Source of the DNA: Mycetohabitans sp. B8
GTDB taxonomy: Bacteria; Pseudomonadota; Gammaproteobacteria; Burkholderiales; Burkholderiaceae
DNA: 64,000 nucleotides
Assembly: GCF_021991875.1 (NCBI RefSeq)
Contig: NZ_JAHLKR010000016.1
Coordinates: 62,001 to 126,000 of the forward strand
Direction: 5' to 3'
This document shows positions 24,246 to 34,647 of the stretch, piece by piece; the stretch's first letter is position 1; every line of letters begins with the position of its first letter. Under the pieces are notes generated by a model that was not told the origin of the DNA, did no database searches, and saw only the letters and a list, made by a program, of their open reading frames with translations. A program made the translations under genes and the position numbers.

Positions 24246-24947
24246 TTAGTTGCGGTTGCCGCCGAAAATACCGAGCAGCGCCAACAGATGCGTGAATACG
24301 TTGTACAGATCCAGATAGATCATCAGCGTCGCACTAATATAGTTCGTTTCGCCGCCGTTGACCACGCGCTGCACGTCGAACAGCATGTAGGCTGAGAAGA
24401 TGACGATCGCCAGAACCGACACCGTCAGCATCAATGCCGGTAGGTGCAGGAACACATTCGCGACCGAGGCCAGCAGCAGCACGAGCACGCCGACGAACAA
24501 CCACTTGCCCAAGCCGGAAAAGTCGCGCTTGCTGACCGTGGCGACCGTCGCCATCGCCGCGAAGATTAGACCGGTGCCGCCAAACGCAAGCATGATCAGC
24601 GACGGGCCGTTCGTGAAGCCGAGAATGAAGCTCAGCAGGCGCGACAGCATCAGGCCCATGAAGAACGTGAAGCCGAGCAGTACGAACACGCCGACTGCGC
24701 TGTGCTTGGTCCGCTCGATCGCGAACATGAAGCCGAACGCGATCGCGAGGAAAGCCAGCACGCTCATCATCGGCGAGGTGGCGGCGAATAGCGAAAAGCC
24801 GGTGGTCACTCCGATCCACGCGCCGAGCACGGTCGGTGCCATCGACAGTGCCAACAGCCAGTACGTGTTGCGCAGCACCCTATTTCGCGTTTCGGCCGAC
24901 ACGACGGTGCCGGTACGCCCAAACCCGTAGGTACGAGAGTCAGCCAT
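24246..24947 (-). CDS. Bax inhibitor-1/YccA family membrane protein
   Basis: This 233-residue inner-membrane protein has seven hydrophobic segments (for example WLLALSMAPTVLGAWIGVTT and FVLLGFTFFMGLMLSRLLSF). The C-terminal pattern VIFSAYMLFDVQRVVNGGET carries the paired Asp of the calcium-leak/proton-sensing site known in bacterial BsYetJ. E. coli YccA interacts with and inhibits FtsH; here hflK and hflC, the other FtsH modulators, lie 12 kb away. The ATG at 24947 is preceded by AAGGAG; the frame extends upstream without support. It is divergent from ndk and has its own terminator. Confidence 0.92.
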   Translation of the reverse strand: MADSRTYGFGRTGTVVSAETRNRVLRNTYWLLALSMAPTVLGAWIGVTTGFSLFAATSPMMSVLAFLAIAFGFMFAIERTKHSAVGVFVLLGFTFFMGLMLSRLLSFILGFTNGPSLIMLAFGGTGLIFAAMATVATVSKRDFSGLGKWLFVGVLVLLLASVANVFLHLPALMLTVSVLAIVIFSAYMLFDVQRVVNGGETNYISATLMIYLDLYNVFTHLLALLGIFGGNRN

Positions 24948-25095
24948 AGTTTCTCCTTGCGTTATCTTGACTTGCAAACAAACTGTGCCGCTGTCGCTCG
25001 CCACCTCATCGCGGCGGCCCGACAGCCAAGCTATAACGTGATGTTAGAGCCTTACAGTGGTGTAAGGGTTCCCCCGCCAATGATACACCGGCTCA

Positions 25096-25104
25096 TGCTA
25101 CAAT
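25096..25104 (+). promoter_or_regulatory. Extended -10 element before ndk
   Basis: TGCTACAAT (25096-25104) fits an extended -10 (TG-N-TACAAT). No good -35 lies 16-18 bp upstream, which is typical of extended -10 promoters. It is about 50 bp before the ndk ATG. Confidence 0.5.
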
Positions 25105-25154
25105 GGCGGATTCGGTGGACTTCGTAACTTCCTTATTTTCCCGGAGTTTTTTTA

Positions 25155-25580
25155 ATGGCGATCGAGCGCACCCTGTCGATTATCAAACCCGATGCTGTCG
25201 CAAAGAACGTGATCGGTCAAATCTACAGCCGGTTCGAGAATGCCGGGCTGAAGATCATCGCGGCTCGCATGGTCCATCTGTCGCGCGCGGACGCGGAAAA
25301 GTTCTACGCGGTGCACAAGGAGCGGCCTTTCTTCAAGGATCTGGTCGAATTCATGGTGTCGGGCCCGGTCATGATTCAGGTGCTCGAGGGCGAAAGCGCG
25401 ATCGTGAAGAATCGTGAGCTGATGGGCGCGACCGATCCGAAGAAGGCGGAAAAGGGCACGATTCGTGCGGATTTCGCGGACAGCATCGACGCCAACGCGG
25501 TGCATGGCTCCGACGCGCCGGAAACGGCGGCTGTCGAGGTCGCCTTCTTCTTTCCGGAAGTGAACGTCTACTCGCGCTGA
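25155..25580 (+). CDS. ndk: Nucleoside diphosphate kinase
   Basis: This 141-residue enzyme balances nucleoside triphosphate pools by phosphate transfer through a histidine. The active site is H117 in [12 protein letters not shown], and the N-terminus [20 protein letters not shown] is canonical. Length matches the family. The gene opens the widely conserved ndk-rlmN-rodZ-ispG-hisS order and lies 104 bp before the rlmN start. Confidence 0.98.
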   Translation: MAIERTLSIIKPDAVAKNVIGQIYSRFENAGLKIIAARMVHLSRADAEKFYAVHKERPFFKDLVEFMVSGPVMIQVLEGESAIVKNRELMGATDPKKAEKGTIRADFADSIDANAVHGSDAPETAAVEVAFFFPEVNVYSR

Positions 25581-25684
25581 GCGGCGGTAAGCCGGCTGCG
25601 CTGGCCTATGCCCGCGCCTGCGGGCATAGGCTGGATCAGCGGCGCGGTGTGCCGCCGCGAGGAGCGCTATCTGAGACGGCAGGC

Positions 25685-26824
25685 ATGACAATGACTGACA
25701 CGGTCAATCTTCTGGATTTCGATGCTGCGGGCCTGGTTGCGTATTGCGCGAGCCTCGGCGAGAAGCCGTTTCGCGCGCGCCAGTTGCAGCGATGGATCCA
25801 TCACGGTGGCGTCAGCGATTTTGACGCGATGACCGATCTCGCGAAGTCACTGCGCGACAAGCTGAAGACCCGCGCATCGATTCGTCATCCCGTGGTGCTG
25901 CAGGACCACACGTCTGCGGACGGCACGCGCAAGTGGCTGCTTGACGTGGGCGAAGGCAACGCGGTCGAGACCGTGTATATCCCGGAGCAGGGGCGCGGCA
26001 CGCTATGTGTGTCGTCGCAGGCTGGTTGCGCGGTGAACTGTCGCTTTTGCTCGACCGGCAAGCAAGGCTTTTCGCGTAACCTCGGCGTCGGCGAGATCGT
26101 TGGCCAATTGTGGATGGCCGAGTTCGCGTTGCGCACGGCGCGCGGCGGCTTGGCTCCCGGTGAACGGGTCATCACGAATGTCGTGATGATGGGCATGGGC
26201 GAGCCGCTGCTGAATTTCGATGCGGTGGTGCCGGCCATGCGGCTGATGCTGGACGACCACGCGTACGGGTTGTCGCGTCGCCGCGTGACGCTGTCCACAT
26301 CGGGCGTTGTGCCGATGATCGACCGGCTAGCGGCTGAATTGCCGGTGGCGCTGGCCGTATCGTTGCACGCGCCCAACGACGCGTTGCGCGACGAGTTGGT
26401 GCCGCTGAACCGAAAGTACCCGCTTGCGGAATTGATGGCAGCGTGTAACCGGTATTTGCGTGTTGCACCACGCGATTTCCTCACGTTCGAATATTGCATG
26501 CTGGACGGTGTCAACGACAGTGATGAGCACGCGCGGCAACTGCTCGCGCTGACGCGCGACGTGCCGTGCAAATTCAATCTGATACCGTTTAATCCGTTTC
26601 CTGAGTCCGGGCTGTTGCGCTCCCCTCCGGAGCAGATCAAGCAGTTCGCGCAGATCTTGATCGATGCTGGCGTCGTGACGACCGTGCGCAGGACGCGCGG
26701 CGACGATATCGACGCGGCCTGCGGGCAGTTGGCCGGCGAGGTCCGTGATCGTACCCGCGTGGCGGAGCGCATGCGGCGCGACGCGCGTACCGGTCTCGCG
26801 TCGATCGGGGTGCGCACGGTATAA
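25685..26824 (+). CDS. rlmN: Dual-specificity rRNA/tRNA methyltransferase RlmN
   Basis: This 379-residue radical-SAM enzyme methylates A2503 of 23S rRNA and A37 of some tRNAs. The 4Fe-4S cysteines are C115, C119 and C122 in [16 protein letters not shown]. The GEPLLNF motif and the late [11 protein letters not shown] segment are conserved, and the resolving Cys lies in the C-terminal [11 protein letters not shown]. The ATG at 25685 is favoured; upstream codons have no similarity. The protein ends in a short basic tail. It is followed by a 268-bp gap where relatives usually carry a TPR/PilW-type gene. Confidence 0.97.
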   Translation: MTMTDTVNLLDFDAAGLVAYCASLGEKPFRARQLQRWIHHGGVSDFDAMTDLAKSLRDKLKTRASIRHPVVLQDHTSADGTRKWLLDVGEGNAVETVYIPEQGRGTLCVSSQAGCAVNCRFCSTGKQGFSRNLGVGEIVGQLWMAEFALRTARGGLAPGERVITNVVMMGMGEPLLNFDAVVPAMRLMLDDHAYGLSRRRVTLSTSGVVPMIDRLAAELPVALAVSLHAPNDALRDELVPLNRKYPLAELMAACNRYLRVAPRDFLTFEYCMLDGVNDSDEHARQLLALTRDVPCKFNLIPFNPFPESGLLRSPPEQIKQFAQILIDAGVVTTVRRTRGDDIDAACGQLAGEVRDRTRVAERMRRDARTGLASIGVRTV

Positions 26825-27092
26825 CTGCGCGCGGTATAACGTATGGGCGGAGGTGGGACGGGGCAACAATGAGGGCTTGTGCCGACAGGGCTGGGATGGC
26901 GACGTTCGTGGCTCGCTGCGTGCGTCGCGGGATTTTGTGCCGTGCGTCGCGATCGTACGCATGATTTGAATCATGCCGGTGCCGGCGAACGGCGGTTTGC
27001 CGGCGTTGCTCCATGGAGGGTTCATCGTTGAGGCGAGATCAGCTCGCGGCGGCGCCGCGAGCAACGAAAAGAATTCCAGTGAGGAATTAGGG
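26825..27092 (+). other. Gap between rlmN and rodZ without a gene
   Basis: In many Burkholderiales a PilW/PilF-type TPR lipoprotein gene sits here. I find no lipobox, TPR motif or supported start. A frame open from 26973 runs into rodZ, but its first 40 codons lack family similarity. Whether the missing gene was deleted or moved cannot be judged from the window. Confidence 0.45.
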
Positions 27093-28145
27093 ATGAGTGA
27101 CCAGCAGCATCCGACACCGCACGATTCGAGCGTCACGGCCAGACGGCCAGATCCGGGCGCCGCGGCGGAGTCCGCGCGGCAGGTCGGTGCGCAGCTCGAA
27201 AAGCTGCGCGAGGCCAAGCGATGGTCGATCGAAGATGTGTCCGCGCGGCTGAAAGTCGCGCCGCACAAGTTGCGTGAGTTGGAGTCAGGCGATTACAGCC
27301 ATCTGCCGGATACGACGTTTGCGATCGGCGTGGTGCGTAGCTATGCGAAGATGCTCGGCGCCGATCCGACGCCGCTGACCGATACGCTGCGACGCACCAG
27401 CAGGCCGATCGAGCCCGAACTGTCGCTGCCCAAGTACAGTGGCGCGGGATTCCCCAGGGGCCGTGTCGTGATGAATCTGGGGGGCGCCCCTAGGCGCCGG
27501 CCATGGGTATGGATCGTCGCGTTCGCGATTGCGCTGGCGGCGGTCATCGCGGTATGGCGCACCGGCGGCGAGGCGGGCGGAGGCTGGATCACTCGCCTGA
27601 AGACGGGTGGCGCGGATGCGGTTGAGCACGACGGCGGCGCATCGCCGGGCGCCGCGGCGCAGACCGGCAACTTCGGTGACGCCGCGCCGGCGAGTGTGCA
27701 GCCGGCGTCGGTGACGAGCACGCTGACTGAATTACCGCGTCCCGCGTCGCTTGATGCGTCGTCGGGCGCGGACACGTTGCCCGTGGCATCGACGGCCACG
27801 GCGCTCGCGTCAGCGCCGGCGTCGCCTGCGATTGCGGCCAATGCCCGGCCGGGCGACGCGTCGCCGGCGCTGGGGGCCCCACTGGTGCTGGCCGACGGCG
27901 AGGCGGCGGTAACAATCAAGGTGTCGCAGGACAGTTGGTTCAGCGTACGGCAGCGCGATGGCAAGCCGTTATTTTCCGGCTTGCTGCGCGCGGGGGACGA
28001 GAAACGTGTACAAGGCATTGCGCCGTTTCGCGTGACCGTGGGCAACAAGGCAGGCATTGAGGCGATGGTGCTCGACGGCAAGCCGGTTCCGTCTGCGAAA
28101 TACGATGGCGCGCAGGGTAACGTCGCGCGCTTCAGTCTGCCGTAA
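27093..28145 (+). CDS. rodZ: RodZ-like membrane protein with N-terminal HTH
   Basis: This 350-residue bitopic protein has a cytoplasmic HTH domain (residues about 32-95; LREAKRWSIEDVSARLKVAP), a basic stretch, one transmembrane helix at about 137-155 (PWVWIVAFAIALAAVIAVW), an Ala/Ser/Thr-rich periplasmic linker and a C-terminal DUF4115 beta domain (ITIKVS-type start at about 274). RodZ links MreB filaments to the cell-wall elongation machinery. The ATG at 27093 follows GAGGAA. Position between rlmN and ispG is the standard one. The linker is low complexity. Confidence 0.92.
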   Translation: MSDQQHPTPHDSSVTARRPDPGAAAESARQVGAQLEKLREAKRWSIEDVSARLKVAPHKLRELESGDYSHLPDTTFAIGVVRSYAKMLGADPTPLTDTLRRTSRPIEPELSLPKYSGAGFPRGRVVMNLGGAPRRRPWVWIVAFAIALAAVIAVWRTGGEAGGGWITRLKTGGADAVEHDGGASPGAAAQTGNFGDAAPASVQPASVTSTLTELPRPASLDASSGADTLPVASTATALASAPASPAIAANARPGDASPALGAPLVLADGEAAVTIKVSQDSWFSVRQRDGKPLFSGLLRAGDEKRVQGIAPFRVTVGNKAGIEAMVLDGKPVPSAKYDGAQGNVARFSLP

Positions 28146-28245
28146 CGAAGGATAGGGGGCGCGTGGCAAGACCAGTGACGGCCAGCCCCGTGCAGTCGTG
28201 CGTCTGTCGCAGCGCGCGCACGGTGCTCAATAGGATGAGTGTGTC

Positions 28246-29631
28246 ATGCAATCGGATAATTCGATGCAGTCCAATATTCTGTTTGAATCCGGTGGTGCGC
28301 CGGTAGCAAGCCAGGTCGCGTCAGGTGAACCGGTGTTCTGCGGCTCTGCGCCAAGGCGCCGCACGCATGCGGTTACGGTGCGTTGGCAGGACCATACGGT
28401 GACGATTGGCGGTGGCGCGCCGGTGCGCATACAGTCGATGACGAACACCGATACTGCTGATCCGATCGGTACCGCGATCCAAATCAAGGAGCTTGCGCAG
28501 GCTGGCTCCGAGTTGGTGCGCATCACGGTCAATACGCCCGAAGCTGCGGCCGCGGTGCCGGCGATCCGTGAGCAGCTCGACCGCATGGGCGTGAAAGTGC
28601 CGCTGGTGGGCGACTTCCACTACAACGGCCATCTGCTGCTGCGTGAGTATCCGGATTGCGCGCAGGCGCTGTCGAAGTACCGAATCAACCCGGGCAACGT
28701 CGGTCAGGGTGCCAAGCGCGGCGCGCAATTCGCGCAGATGATCGAGGCGGCGATCCGCCATGATAAGCCGGTGCGCATCGGCGTGAATTGGGGAAGCCTG
28801 GATCAGGACCTGCTTGCGCGGATGATGGACGAGAATGCGCGGCGTGCGACGCCATGGGACGCGCAAAGCGTGATGTACGAGGCGCTGATCCAGTCCGCGA
28901 TCGGCTCGGCCGAACGGGCTGTCGAGCTTGGCTTGGGGCGCGAGCGCATCGTGCTTTCATGCAAGGTCAGCGGCGTGCAGGACTTAATCGCGGTCTATCA
29001 AGCGCTGTCGCTGCGTTGTGACTTTGCGTTGCACCTCGGGCTGACTGAGGCGGGCATGGGTTCAAAGGGCATTGTCGCGTCGACCGCCGCGCTGTCAGTG
29101 CTGCTGCAGCAGGGCATCGGAGACACGATTCGGGTCTCGCTGACGCCGGAGCCGGGCGCCTCGCGCACCGATGAGGTCATTGTCGCCCAGGAGATTTTGC
29201 AGACAATGGGGCTGCGCTCGTTCACGCCGATGGTGATTGCGTGTCCAGGCTGCGGCCGCACGACGAGCACGGTGTTCCAGGAATTGGCGTCGCAAATTCA
29301 AAACTATCTGCGCACGCAGATGCCGGTGTGGCGCAAGCAGTATCCGGGCGTGGAGACGATGAATGTCGCGGTGATGGGCTGTATCGTCAATGGTCCCGGC
29401 GAGTCCAAGCACGCGAATATCGGCATCAGCTTGCCGGGAACCGGTGAGAATCCAGCCGCGCCCGTGTTCATCGACGGCGTGAAGACGACCACGCTGCGCG
29501 GCGCGCGTATCGCGCAGGAGTTTCAGGATATCGTCAACGACTATGTCCAGCGCACCTATGGCGTGACGGTGGCGAGTGAAGTGGCGTGCGAAGCACAGTC
29601 CCCAGCGCAGATCATCATTGAATCGACATGA
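28246..29631 (+). CDS. ispG: 4-hydroxy-3-methylbut-2-enyl diphosphate synthase
   Basis: This 461-residue 4Fe-4S enzyme carries out the penultimate step of the MEP isoprenoid pathway, reductively opening the cyclodiphosphate MEcPP to HMBPP. Cluster ligands appear in [12 protein letters not shown] and in [13 protein letters not shown]. The N-terminal barrel starts with [20 protein letters not shown]. Length is larger than E. coli IspG (372) because of an insertion between barrel and reductase domains and an N-terminal extension of about 40 residues; both are common in betaproteobacteria. Its stop overlaps the hisS start (ATGA). Confidence 0.97.
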   Translation: MQSDNSMQSNILFESGGAPVASQVASGEPVFCGSAPRRRTHAVTVRWQDHTVTIGGGAPVRIQSMTNTDTADPIGTAIQIKELAQAGSELVRITVNTPEAAAAVPAIREQLDRMGVKVPLVGDFHYNGHLLLREYPDCAQALSKYRINPGNVGQGAKRGAQFAQMIEAAIRHDKPVRIGVNWGSLDQDLLARMMDENARRATPWDAQSVMYEALIQSAIGSAERAVELGLGRERIVLSCKVSGVQDLIAVYQALSLRCDFALHLGLTEAGMGSKGIVASTAALSVLLQQGIGDTIRVSLTPEPGASRTDEVIVAQEILQTMGLRSFTPMVIACPGCGRTTSTVFQELASQIQNYLRTQMPVWRKQYPGVETMNVAVMGCIVNGPGESKHANIGISLPGTGENPAAPVFIDGVKTTTLRGARIAQEFQDIVNDYVQRTYGVTVASEVACEAQSPAQIIIEST

Positions 29632-30965
29632 CAGAACAGAAACGTAAGCTAGAGAAGCTGACCGGCGTCAAGGGAATGAACGACATCCTGCCGCGCGACG
29701 CCGGCCTGTGGGAGTTTTTTGAGAGCACGGTCAAATCGATGCTGCGCGCCTACGGATACCAGAATATCCGTACGCCGATCGTCGAGCATACGCCATTGTT
29801 CACCCGTGGTATTGGCGAAGTGACCGATATTGTCGAAAAGGAAATGTACAGCTTCGTCGATTCGCTGAACGGCGAGCAATTGACGATGCGTCCAGAGAAC
29901 ACCGCTGCCGTGGTGCGCGCGGCGATCGAGCACAATCTGTTGTACGATGGCCCGAAGCGGCTCTGGTATATTGGACCCATGTTCCGCCACGAACGGCCAC
30001 AGCGCGGTCGTTACCGGCAGTTTCACCAAGTCGGTGTCGAGGCGCTCGGTTTCGCGGGTCCGGACGCCGATGCGGAGATCATCCTGATGTGTCAGCGGCT
30101 TTGGGACGATCTGGGTCTTACGGGCATCCGGCTCGAGCTCAATTCACTCGGGCAGGCGCACGAGCGTGCCGCTCACCGCAACGAGTTGATCGCGTATCTG
30201 GAGCGGCACGTCGAGTGGCTCGACGATGATGCAAAGCGCCGGCTGTACACGAACCCGTTGCGCGTACTCGACACGAAGAACCCCGCGATGCAGGACATTG
30301 CGACGCATGCGCCGAAGCTGATCGACTTTCTTGGGGACGCGTCGCTCGCACATTTCGAAGGCGTGCAACGGTTGCTGAACGCAAACAACATCCCATTTAC
30401 GATCAATCCTCGGCTCGTGCGGGGGCTGGACTACTACAACCTGACGGTGTTCGAGTGGGTGACCGACAAGCTCGGCGCGCAAGGTACTGTCGCCGGCGGC
30501 GGCCGCTATGATCCGCTGATCGAGCAACTCGGTGGCAAGCCGGCGCCGGCTTGCGGCTGGGCCCTGGGCGTCGAGCGCATTCTGGAACTGCTGCGCGAGA
30601 ATCAATTGGTGCCGCTCGACGAAGGCTGCGATGTGTACGTCGTACACCAGGGTGACGCGGCGCGCGAACGTGCGTTCGTGATCGCCGAGCGGCTGCGCGA
30701 CACGGGGTTGGATGTGATCCTGCATTGCAGCGCCGACGGCGCGCCGGCGAGTTTCAAGTCGCAGATGAAGCGTGCCGATGCGAGCGGTGCCGCGTATGCG
30801 GTGATCCTTGGCGACGACGAGGTGCAGCGCGACGAGGTGTCGATCAAGGCGTTACGTGGCGATCCGGCGGGCGCGGATGGCGCGCAGCAACGGGTGCCGG
30901 CCGAACGCTTGACCGAATTCCTGATCGATGCGATGGTTGCACCCGCCGACGAAGGCGACAAATGA
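29628..30965 (+). CDS. hisS: Histidyl-tRNA synthetase
   Basis: This 445-residue class II synthetase charges tRNA-His. Motif 2 appears as [20 protein letters not shown], the histidine-binding loop as [15 protein letters not shown], and motif 3 as [13 protein letters not shown], followed by a C-terminal anticodon-binding domain ([20 protein letters not shown]). Length is standard. It overlaps ispG by 4 bp and precedes yfgM by 23 bp, as in most beta- and gammaproteobacteria. Confidence 0.98.
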   Translation: MTEQKRKLEKLTGVKGMNDILPRDAGLWEFFESTVKSMLRAYGYQNIRTPIVEHTPLFTRGIGEVTDIVEKEMYSFVDSLNGEQLTMRPENTAAVVRAAIEHNLLYDGPKRLWYIGPMFRHERPQRGRYRQFHQVGVEALGFAGPDADAEIILMCQRLWDDLGLTGIRLELNSLGQAHERAAHRNELIAYLERHVEWLDDDAKRRLYTNPLRVLDTKNPAMQDIATHAPKLIDFLGDASLAHFEGVQRLLNANNIPFTINPRLVRGLDYYNLTVFEWVTDKLGAQGTVAGGGRYDPLIEQLGGKPAPACGWALGVERILELLRENQLVPLDEGCDVYVVHQGDAARERAFVIAERLRDTGLDVILHCSADGAPASFKSQMKRADASGAAYAVILGDDEVQRDEVSIKALRGDPAGADGAQQRVPAERLTEFLIDAMVAPADEGDK

Positions 30966-30988
30966 ATGACTAGGCGAGTATTCACTAG

Positions 30989-31615
30989 ATGAGCTACCAC
31001 CACGAACAAGAAACCCTCGACAACCTGCAGGCTTGGTGGGCGAAGTGGGGCAATGCACTGACCTGGCTCGTGCTCGCTGCGCTGCTGGCGGGGGCCGCCT
31101 ACAACGGTTGGAACTGGTGGCAGCGGCGCCAAGCGGCGCAGGCTGCGGTGTTCTATGACACGGTCCAGCAAGCGGTGGCCTCGGGTGACAAGGCGCAAAT
31201 CGCGCGCGTCGCGGCGGACATGGAAGCGCGCTTCGGTGGCACCGCGTATGCACCGCTTAGCGCGCTGGCGGCAGCCAAGGCGTTGTATGCGGCAGCAGAC
31301 GTGGCCGGCGCGAAAGGGCAGTTGCAATGGGTCGTCGATCAGGCACGCGGCGACGCGTTCAAGGCGGTCGCGAGGTTGCGGCTCGCCGCACTGTTGATCG
31401 ACGAGCAGGCTTATGACGCGGGCTTAAAGTTGTTGTCCGAGCCGCCGCCGGCGTTCAGCGGTCTGTATGCGGATCGCCGCGGCGATCTGCTGGCTGCGCA
31501 GGGTAAGCGTGACGAGGCGCGCGCCGCGTATCAGACCGCGCTGGCGGCGCTCGAGCACGGTGATTCGTCCGTGCGCCAGCTGATCCAATTCAAGCTCGAT
31601 GCGCTCGGTGGCTGA
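30989..31615 (+). CDS. yfgM: YfgM-like ancillary SecYEG translocon protein
   Basis: This 208-residue protein has a short cytoplasmic N-terminus (MSYHHEQETLDNLQAWWAKW), one transmembrane helix (residues about 21-42) and a periplasmic TPR-like domain. YfgM binds SecYEG and the chaperone PpiD and helps hand over secreted proteins. The QEQETLDNLQAWWAKWG start is shared by betaproteobacterial YfgM. It lies between hisS and bamB, its usual place, supporting the call. Confidence 0.92.
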   Translation: MSYHHEQETLDNLQAWWAKWGNALTWLVLAALLAGAAYNGWNWWQRRQAAQAAVFYDTVQQAVASGDKAQIARVAADMEARFGGTAYAPLSALAAAKALYAAADVAGAKGQLQWVVDQARGDAFKAVARLRLAALLIDEQAYDAGLKLLSEPPPAFSGLYADRRGDLLAAQGKRDEARAAYQTALAALEHGDSSVRQLIQFKLDALGG

Positions 31616-31665
31616 AGCCCCGTGCGGCTCGATTTCCGATTGACCCGTCAATGCGCCACTGCTCC

Positions 31666-32808
31666 ATGAATTTTGTCTTCCGCTACGTCCGGCCGCTCGC
31701 GTGCCTGCTTTCGCTGACCATGTTGGCTGCGTGTTCGTCCACAAAGGATGTGCGTCGCGTGCCGACCGAACTGACCCCAATCAAGACCGTGCTCGACGTG
31801 CATGAGGCGTGGAAGGCCAGCGTGGGCAAGTCCAAACGCTACCTGTTCGCGCCCGCCGCGGTCGGCGACTATGTGTATGCGGCCGGCGCGAACGGTTCGG
31901 TGGTCAAGATCGACGCGACCAATGGCAAGGAGGTCTGGCGCACGAAGGTAGGCGCAGACCTGTCGGCGGGTGTCGGCAGCGACGGCACGCTGACCGCGGT
32001 CGGCACGCTCAAGGGGGACGTATTCGTGCTCGGCGACGATGGCAAGGTGCTGTGGAAGGCGAATGCATCCGGTGAGATCGCCACGCCGCCGGCAGTGGGC
32101 CAGGGCTTCGTGCTGGTGCGCACGATCGACGGGCGCATCACGGCGTTCAATGCACAGACCGGCGAGCAGAAATGGGTTTACGTGAACCGCGCGGTACCGC
32201 TGAACCTGCGGACCGCGACCGGCATGACGTTCGCCGGCAACAGCGCGGTGCTGGCGGGGTTCCCGGGTGGCTCGCTTGCCGCGATCAATTTGCAAGGCGG
32301 CGATGCGTACTGGCAAACGCCGGTCTCGTATCCGCGCGGTGTCACCGAAGTCGAGCGGATCAACGATGTGGCCGGCGCGCCGACGCTGGTCGGCTCGCAG
32401 ACCTGTGCGGTGACGTTCCAGGGTCGGATCGGTTGCTTTGATGTGTTGAGTGGACGCGCGCTGTGGGAGCAGCCGTTCTCCAGTTATGGCGGCTTGGCGC
32501 AGGACGATCATACTGTGGCCTCGACGGACGACTGGTCGGTCGTGTCGCTATACGATTCAACGACTGGCCAGCCCCTGTGGCAGAACACGCAGCTCAAGAG
32601 CCGCGACGTCAGCGCGCCGGCGCTCGTCGGCCGCGCGGTGGTGGTCGGCGACTACAAGGGGTTTGTGCACTTCCTGTCGCGTGACACCGGTGAATTCGTC
32701 GCACGAATGAGGACAGGGGGCGCGATCACCGCGCAACCCATCGTTGCCGGCAACACGTTGGTCGTGCAGACCCGCGACGGCAACCTGTACGGTTTCCGGC
32801 CGCAATAG
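31666..32808 (+). CDS. bamB: Outer-membrane assembly lipoprotein BamB
   Basis: This 380-residue lipoprotein of the BAM complex folds as an eight-bladed PQQ-like propeller. The signal peptide [21 protein letters not shown] ends in a lipobox (LAAC). Blade repeats show the expected Trp-docking pattern ([80 protein letters not shown]). I use the ATG at 31666; ATG 31651 is 5 codons upstream in frame. bamD lies 18 kb away on the other strand. The gene order hisS-yfgM-bamB-der is the usual one. Confidence 0.95.
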   Translation: MNFVFRYVRPLACLLSLTMLAACSSTKDVRRVPTELTPIKTVLDVHEAWKASVGKSKRYLFAPAAVGDYVYAAGANGSVVKIDATNGKEVWRTKVGADLSAGVGSDGTLTAVGTLKGDVFVLGDDGKVLWKANASGEIATPPAVGQGFVLVRTIDGRITAFNAQTGEQKWVYVNRAVPLNLRTATGMTFAGNSAVLAGFPGGSLAAINLQGGDAYWQTPVSYPRGVTEVERINDVAGAPTLVGSQTCAVTFQGRIGCFDVLSGRALWEQPFSSYGGLAQDDHTVASTDDWSVVSLYDSTTGQPLWQNTQLKSRDVSAPALVGRAVVVGDYKGFVHFLSRDTGEFVARMRTGGAITAQPIVAGNTLVVQTRDGNLYGFRPQ

Positions 32809-32881
32809 GCCGGCCGGCATTCGCGTATGCGCGCCGCCGGCCGCTGCCGGACGGCGCGCGTGCGTTTTTGGAAAAAGCAAC

Positions 32882-34216
32882 ATGAAGCCCGTAATCGCCC
32901 TTGTTGGGCGCCCCAATGTGGGAAAATCCACGCTGTTCAATCGGTTGACGCGCTCGCGCGATGCGCTTGTCGCGGATCTGCCCGGGCTCACGCGCGACCG
33001 CCATTATGGCGAGGGTCGTGTCGGCGAGCAGCCGTACCTGGTCGTCGATACGGGTGGCTTCGAGCCGGTCGCCAAGGATGGCATCCTGCATGAGATGGCC
33101 CGGCAGACGCGCCAGGCAGTCGAGGAGGCGGATGTGATCGTGTTCGTGGTCGATGGCCGCAACGGCCTCGCGCCGCAGGACAAGGCGATCGCCGACTATC
33201 TGCGCAAGACGGGCCGCCCGATCTTCCTGGTCGTCAACAAAGCAGAGGGCATGAAGTACAGCGCGGTGGCCGCGGACTTCTATGAGCTCGGCCTGGGCGA
33301 CCCACGCGCGATCTCCGCCGCGCACGGCGACGGCGTCAGCGAGATGATTGGGCAGGCACTCGCCGTCGCCTATGCGGATCGTGTGCCGCTCGACGAAACG
33401 CATGCGGGCCATGGCGTAAAAATCGCCATCGTCGGCCGGCCCAATGTCGGTAAGTCGACATTGGTCAATGCGTTGCTTGGCGAGGAGCGCGTGATTGCGT
33501 TCGACCTGCCTGGCACGACGCGCGATTCGATCTACATCGACTTTGAGCGCCAGGGCCGCCAGTACACGCTGATCGACACGGCCGGGCTGCGCAAGCGCGG
33601 CAAGGTGTTCGAGGCGGTCGAGAAGTTCTCGGTGGTCAAGACGCTGCAATCGATCGCCGACGCCAACGTGGTGATTCTGCTGCTCGACGCACGGCAGGAC
33701 ATCTCGGAGCAAGACGCGCATATTGCCGGCTTTGTCGTCGAGCAGGGCCGCGCGCTCGTGATCGGCGTCAACAAATGGGACGGCCTGGATGAACACGTGC
33801 GCGAGCGCACCAAGGCCGACTTGGCTCGCAAGCTCAAATTCCTCGACTTCGCGAAGTCACATTACATCTCGGCGGCGCAGAAGACGGGGATCGGTGCGCT
33901 GATGCGCTCGGTGGATGCCGCCTACGCGGCCGCGATGGCCAAACTGCCGACGCCGAAGCTCACGCGGGCGCTGATCGACGCCGTGCAGTTCCAGCAGCCG
34001 CGGCGCCGCGGTCCGGTCCGTCCCAAGCTGCGTTATGCGCACCAAGGAGGGCAGAATCCGCCGATCATCGTGATCCACGGCAATGCGTTGGATGCGATCA
34101 CCGATACGTATAAACGTTACCTCGAAGGTCGGTTTCGCGAAACTTTTGGTCTCGCCGGCACTCCATTGCGCATAGAGTTTCGTTCGAGCCGGAACCCTTA
34201 TGCGGACAAAGACTGA
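32882..34216 (+). CDS. der: Ribosome-assembly GTPase Der (EngA)
   Basis: This 444-residue GTPase has two tandem G domains and a C-terminal KH-like domain, and matures the 50S subunit. The first G1 is [14 protein letters not shown] and the second [16 protein letters not shown]3 motifs DTGG and DTAG and G4 motifs NKAE and NKWD are visible. Length is standard. It starts at the ATG at 32882, 73 bp after bamB; the reading frame is open upstream but only as an overlap with bamB. Confidence 0.98.
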   Translation: MKPVIALVGRPNVGKSTLFNRLTRSRDALVADLPGLTRDRHYGEGRVGEQPYLVVDTGGFEPVAKDGILHEMARQTRQAVEEADVIVFVVDGRNGLAPQDKAIADYLRKTGRPIFLVVNKAEGMKYSAVAADFYELGLGDPRAISAAHGDGVSEMIGQALAVAYADRVPLDETHAGHGVKIAIVGRPNVGKSTLVNALLGEERVIAFDLPGTTRDSIYIDFERQGRQYTLIDTAGLRKRGKVFEAVEKFSVVKTLQSIADANVVILLLDARQDISEQDAHIAGFVVEQGRALVIGVNKWDGLDEHVRERTKADLARKLKFLDFAKSHYISAAQKTGIGALMRSVDAAYAAAMAKLPTPKLTRALIDAVQFQQPRRRGPVRPKLRYAHQGGQNPPIIVIHGNALDAITDTYKRYLEGRFRETFGLAGTPLRIEFRSSRNPYADKD

Positions 34217-34243
34217 ATGTGAGGCGACGGTCTGGCCGGCAAC

Positions 34244-34271
34244 TTTACGGCCTTGAAAATTCGGCTATAGT
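34244..34271 (+). promoter_or_regulatory. Candidate hfq promoter
   Basis: TTTACG (34244-34249), a 16-bp spacer and TATAGT (34266-34271) lie about 73 bp before the hfq ATG, in the 127-bp gap after der. The -35 is weak and the -10 good. AT-rich sequence follows, suitable for a leader that Hfq could bind to control itself. Confidence 0.45.
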
Positions 34272-34343
34272 GTAGCGATTGACGGCGTTTCTTTTTCTCG
34301 CCGCCAATATTATCAACCTGCAAAAAACAACTCGGAGTTTGCT

Positions 34344-34580
34344 ATGAGCAACAAAGGGCAACTGTTACAAGACCCGTTTTTGAACGCATTGCGCAAGGAG
34401 CATGTGCCGGTGTCGATTTATCTCGTCAACGGTATCAAGCTGCAAGGCAATATCGAGTCGTTCGACCAATATGTGGTGTTGCTCCGCAATACTGTTACGC
34501 AAATGGTGTACAAGCACGCGATCTCGACTGTCGTGCCCGCCCGCCCGGTGAACTTCCATCCCGATTCGGAAGGGTCTTAA
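34344..34580 (+). CDS. hfq: RNA chaperone Hfq
   Basis: This 78-residue Sm-like protein forms a hexameric ring and pairs small RNAs with mRNAs. The Sm1 motif ([39 protein letters not shown]) and Sm2 YKHAIS are canonical. The C-terminal tail is short, as in other betaproteobacteria, compared with the long tail of E. coli Hfq. CGGAG precedes the ATG. It is followed by hflX, as in most proteobacteria. Confidence 0.98.
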   Translation: MSNKGQLLQDPFLNALRKEHVPVSIYLVNGIKLQGNIESFDQYVVLLRNTVTQMVYKHAISTVVPARPVNFHPDSEGS

Positions 34581-34647
34581 TCCAATTGTCTGGCGGGCGC
34601 GGCCAGCCGGCCTGGCGCCTGTCCTCCACTCTGACTTTTTTATCAAT

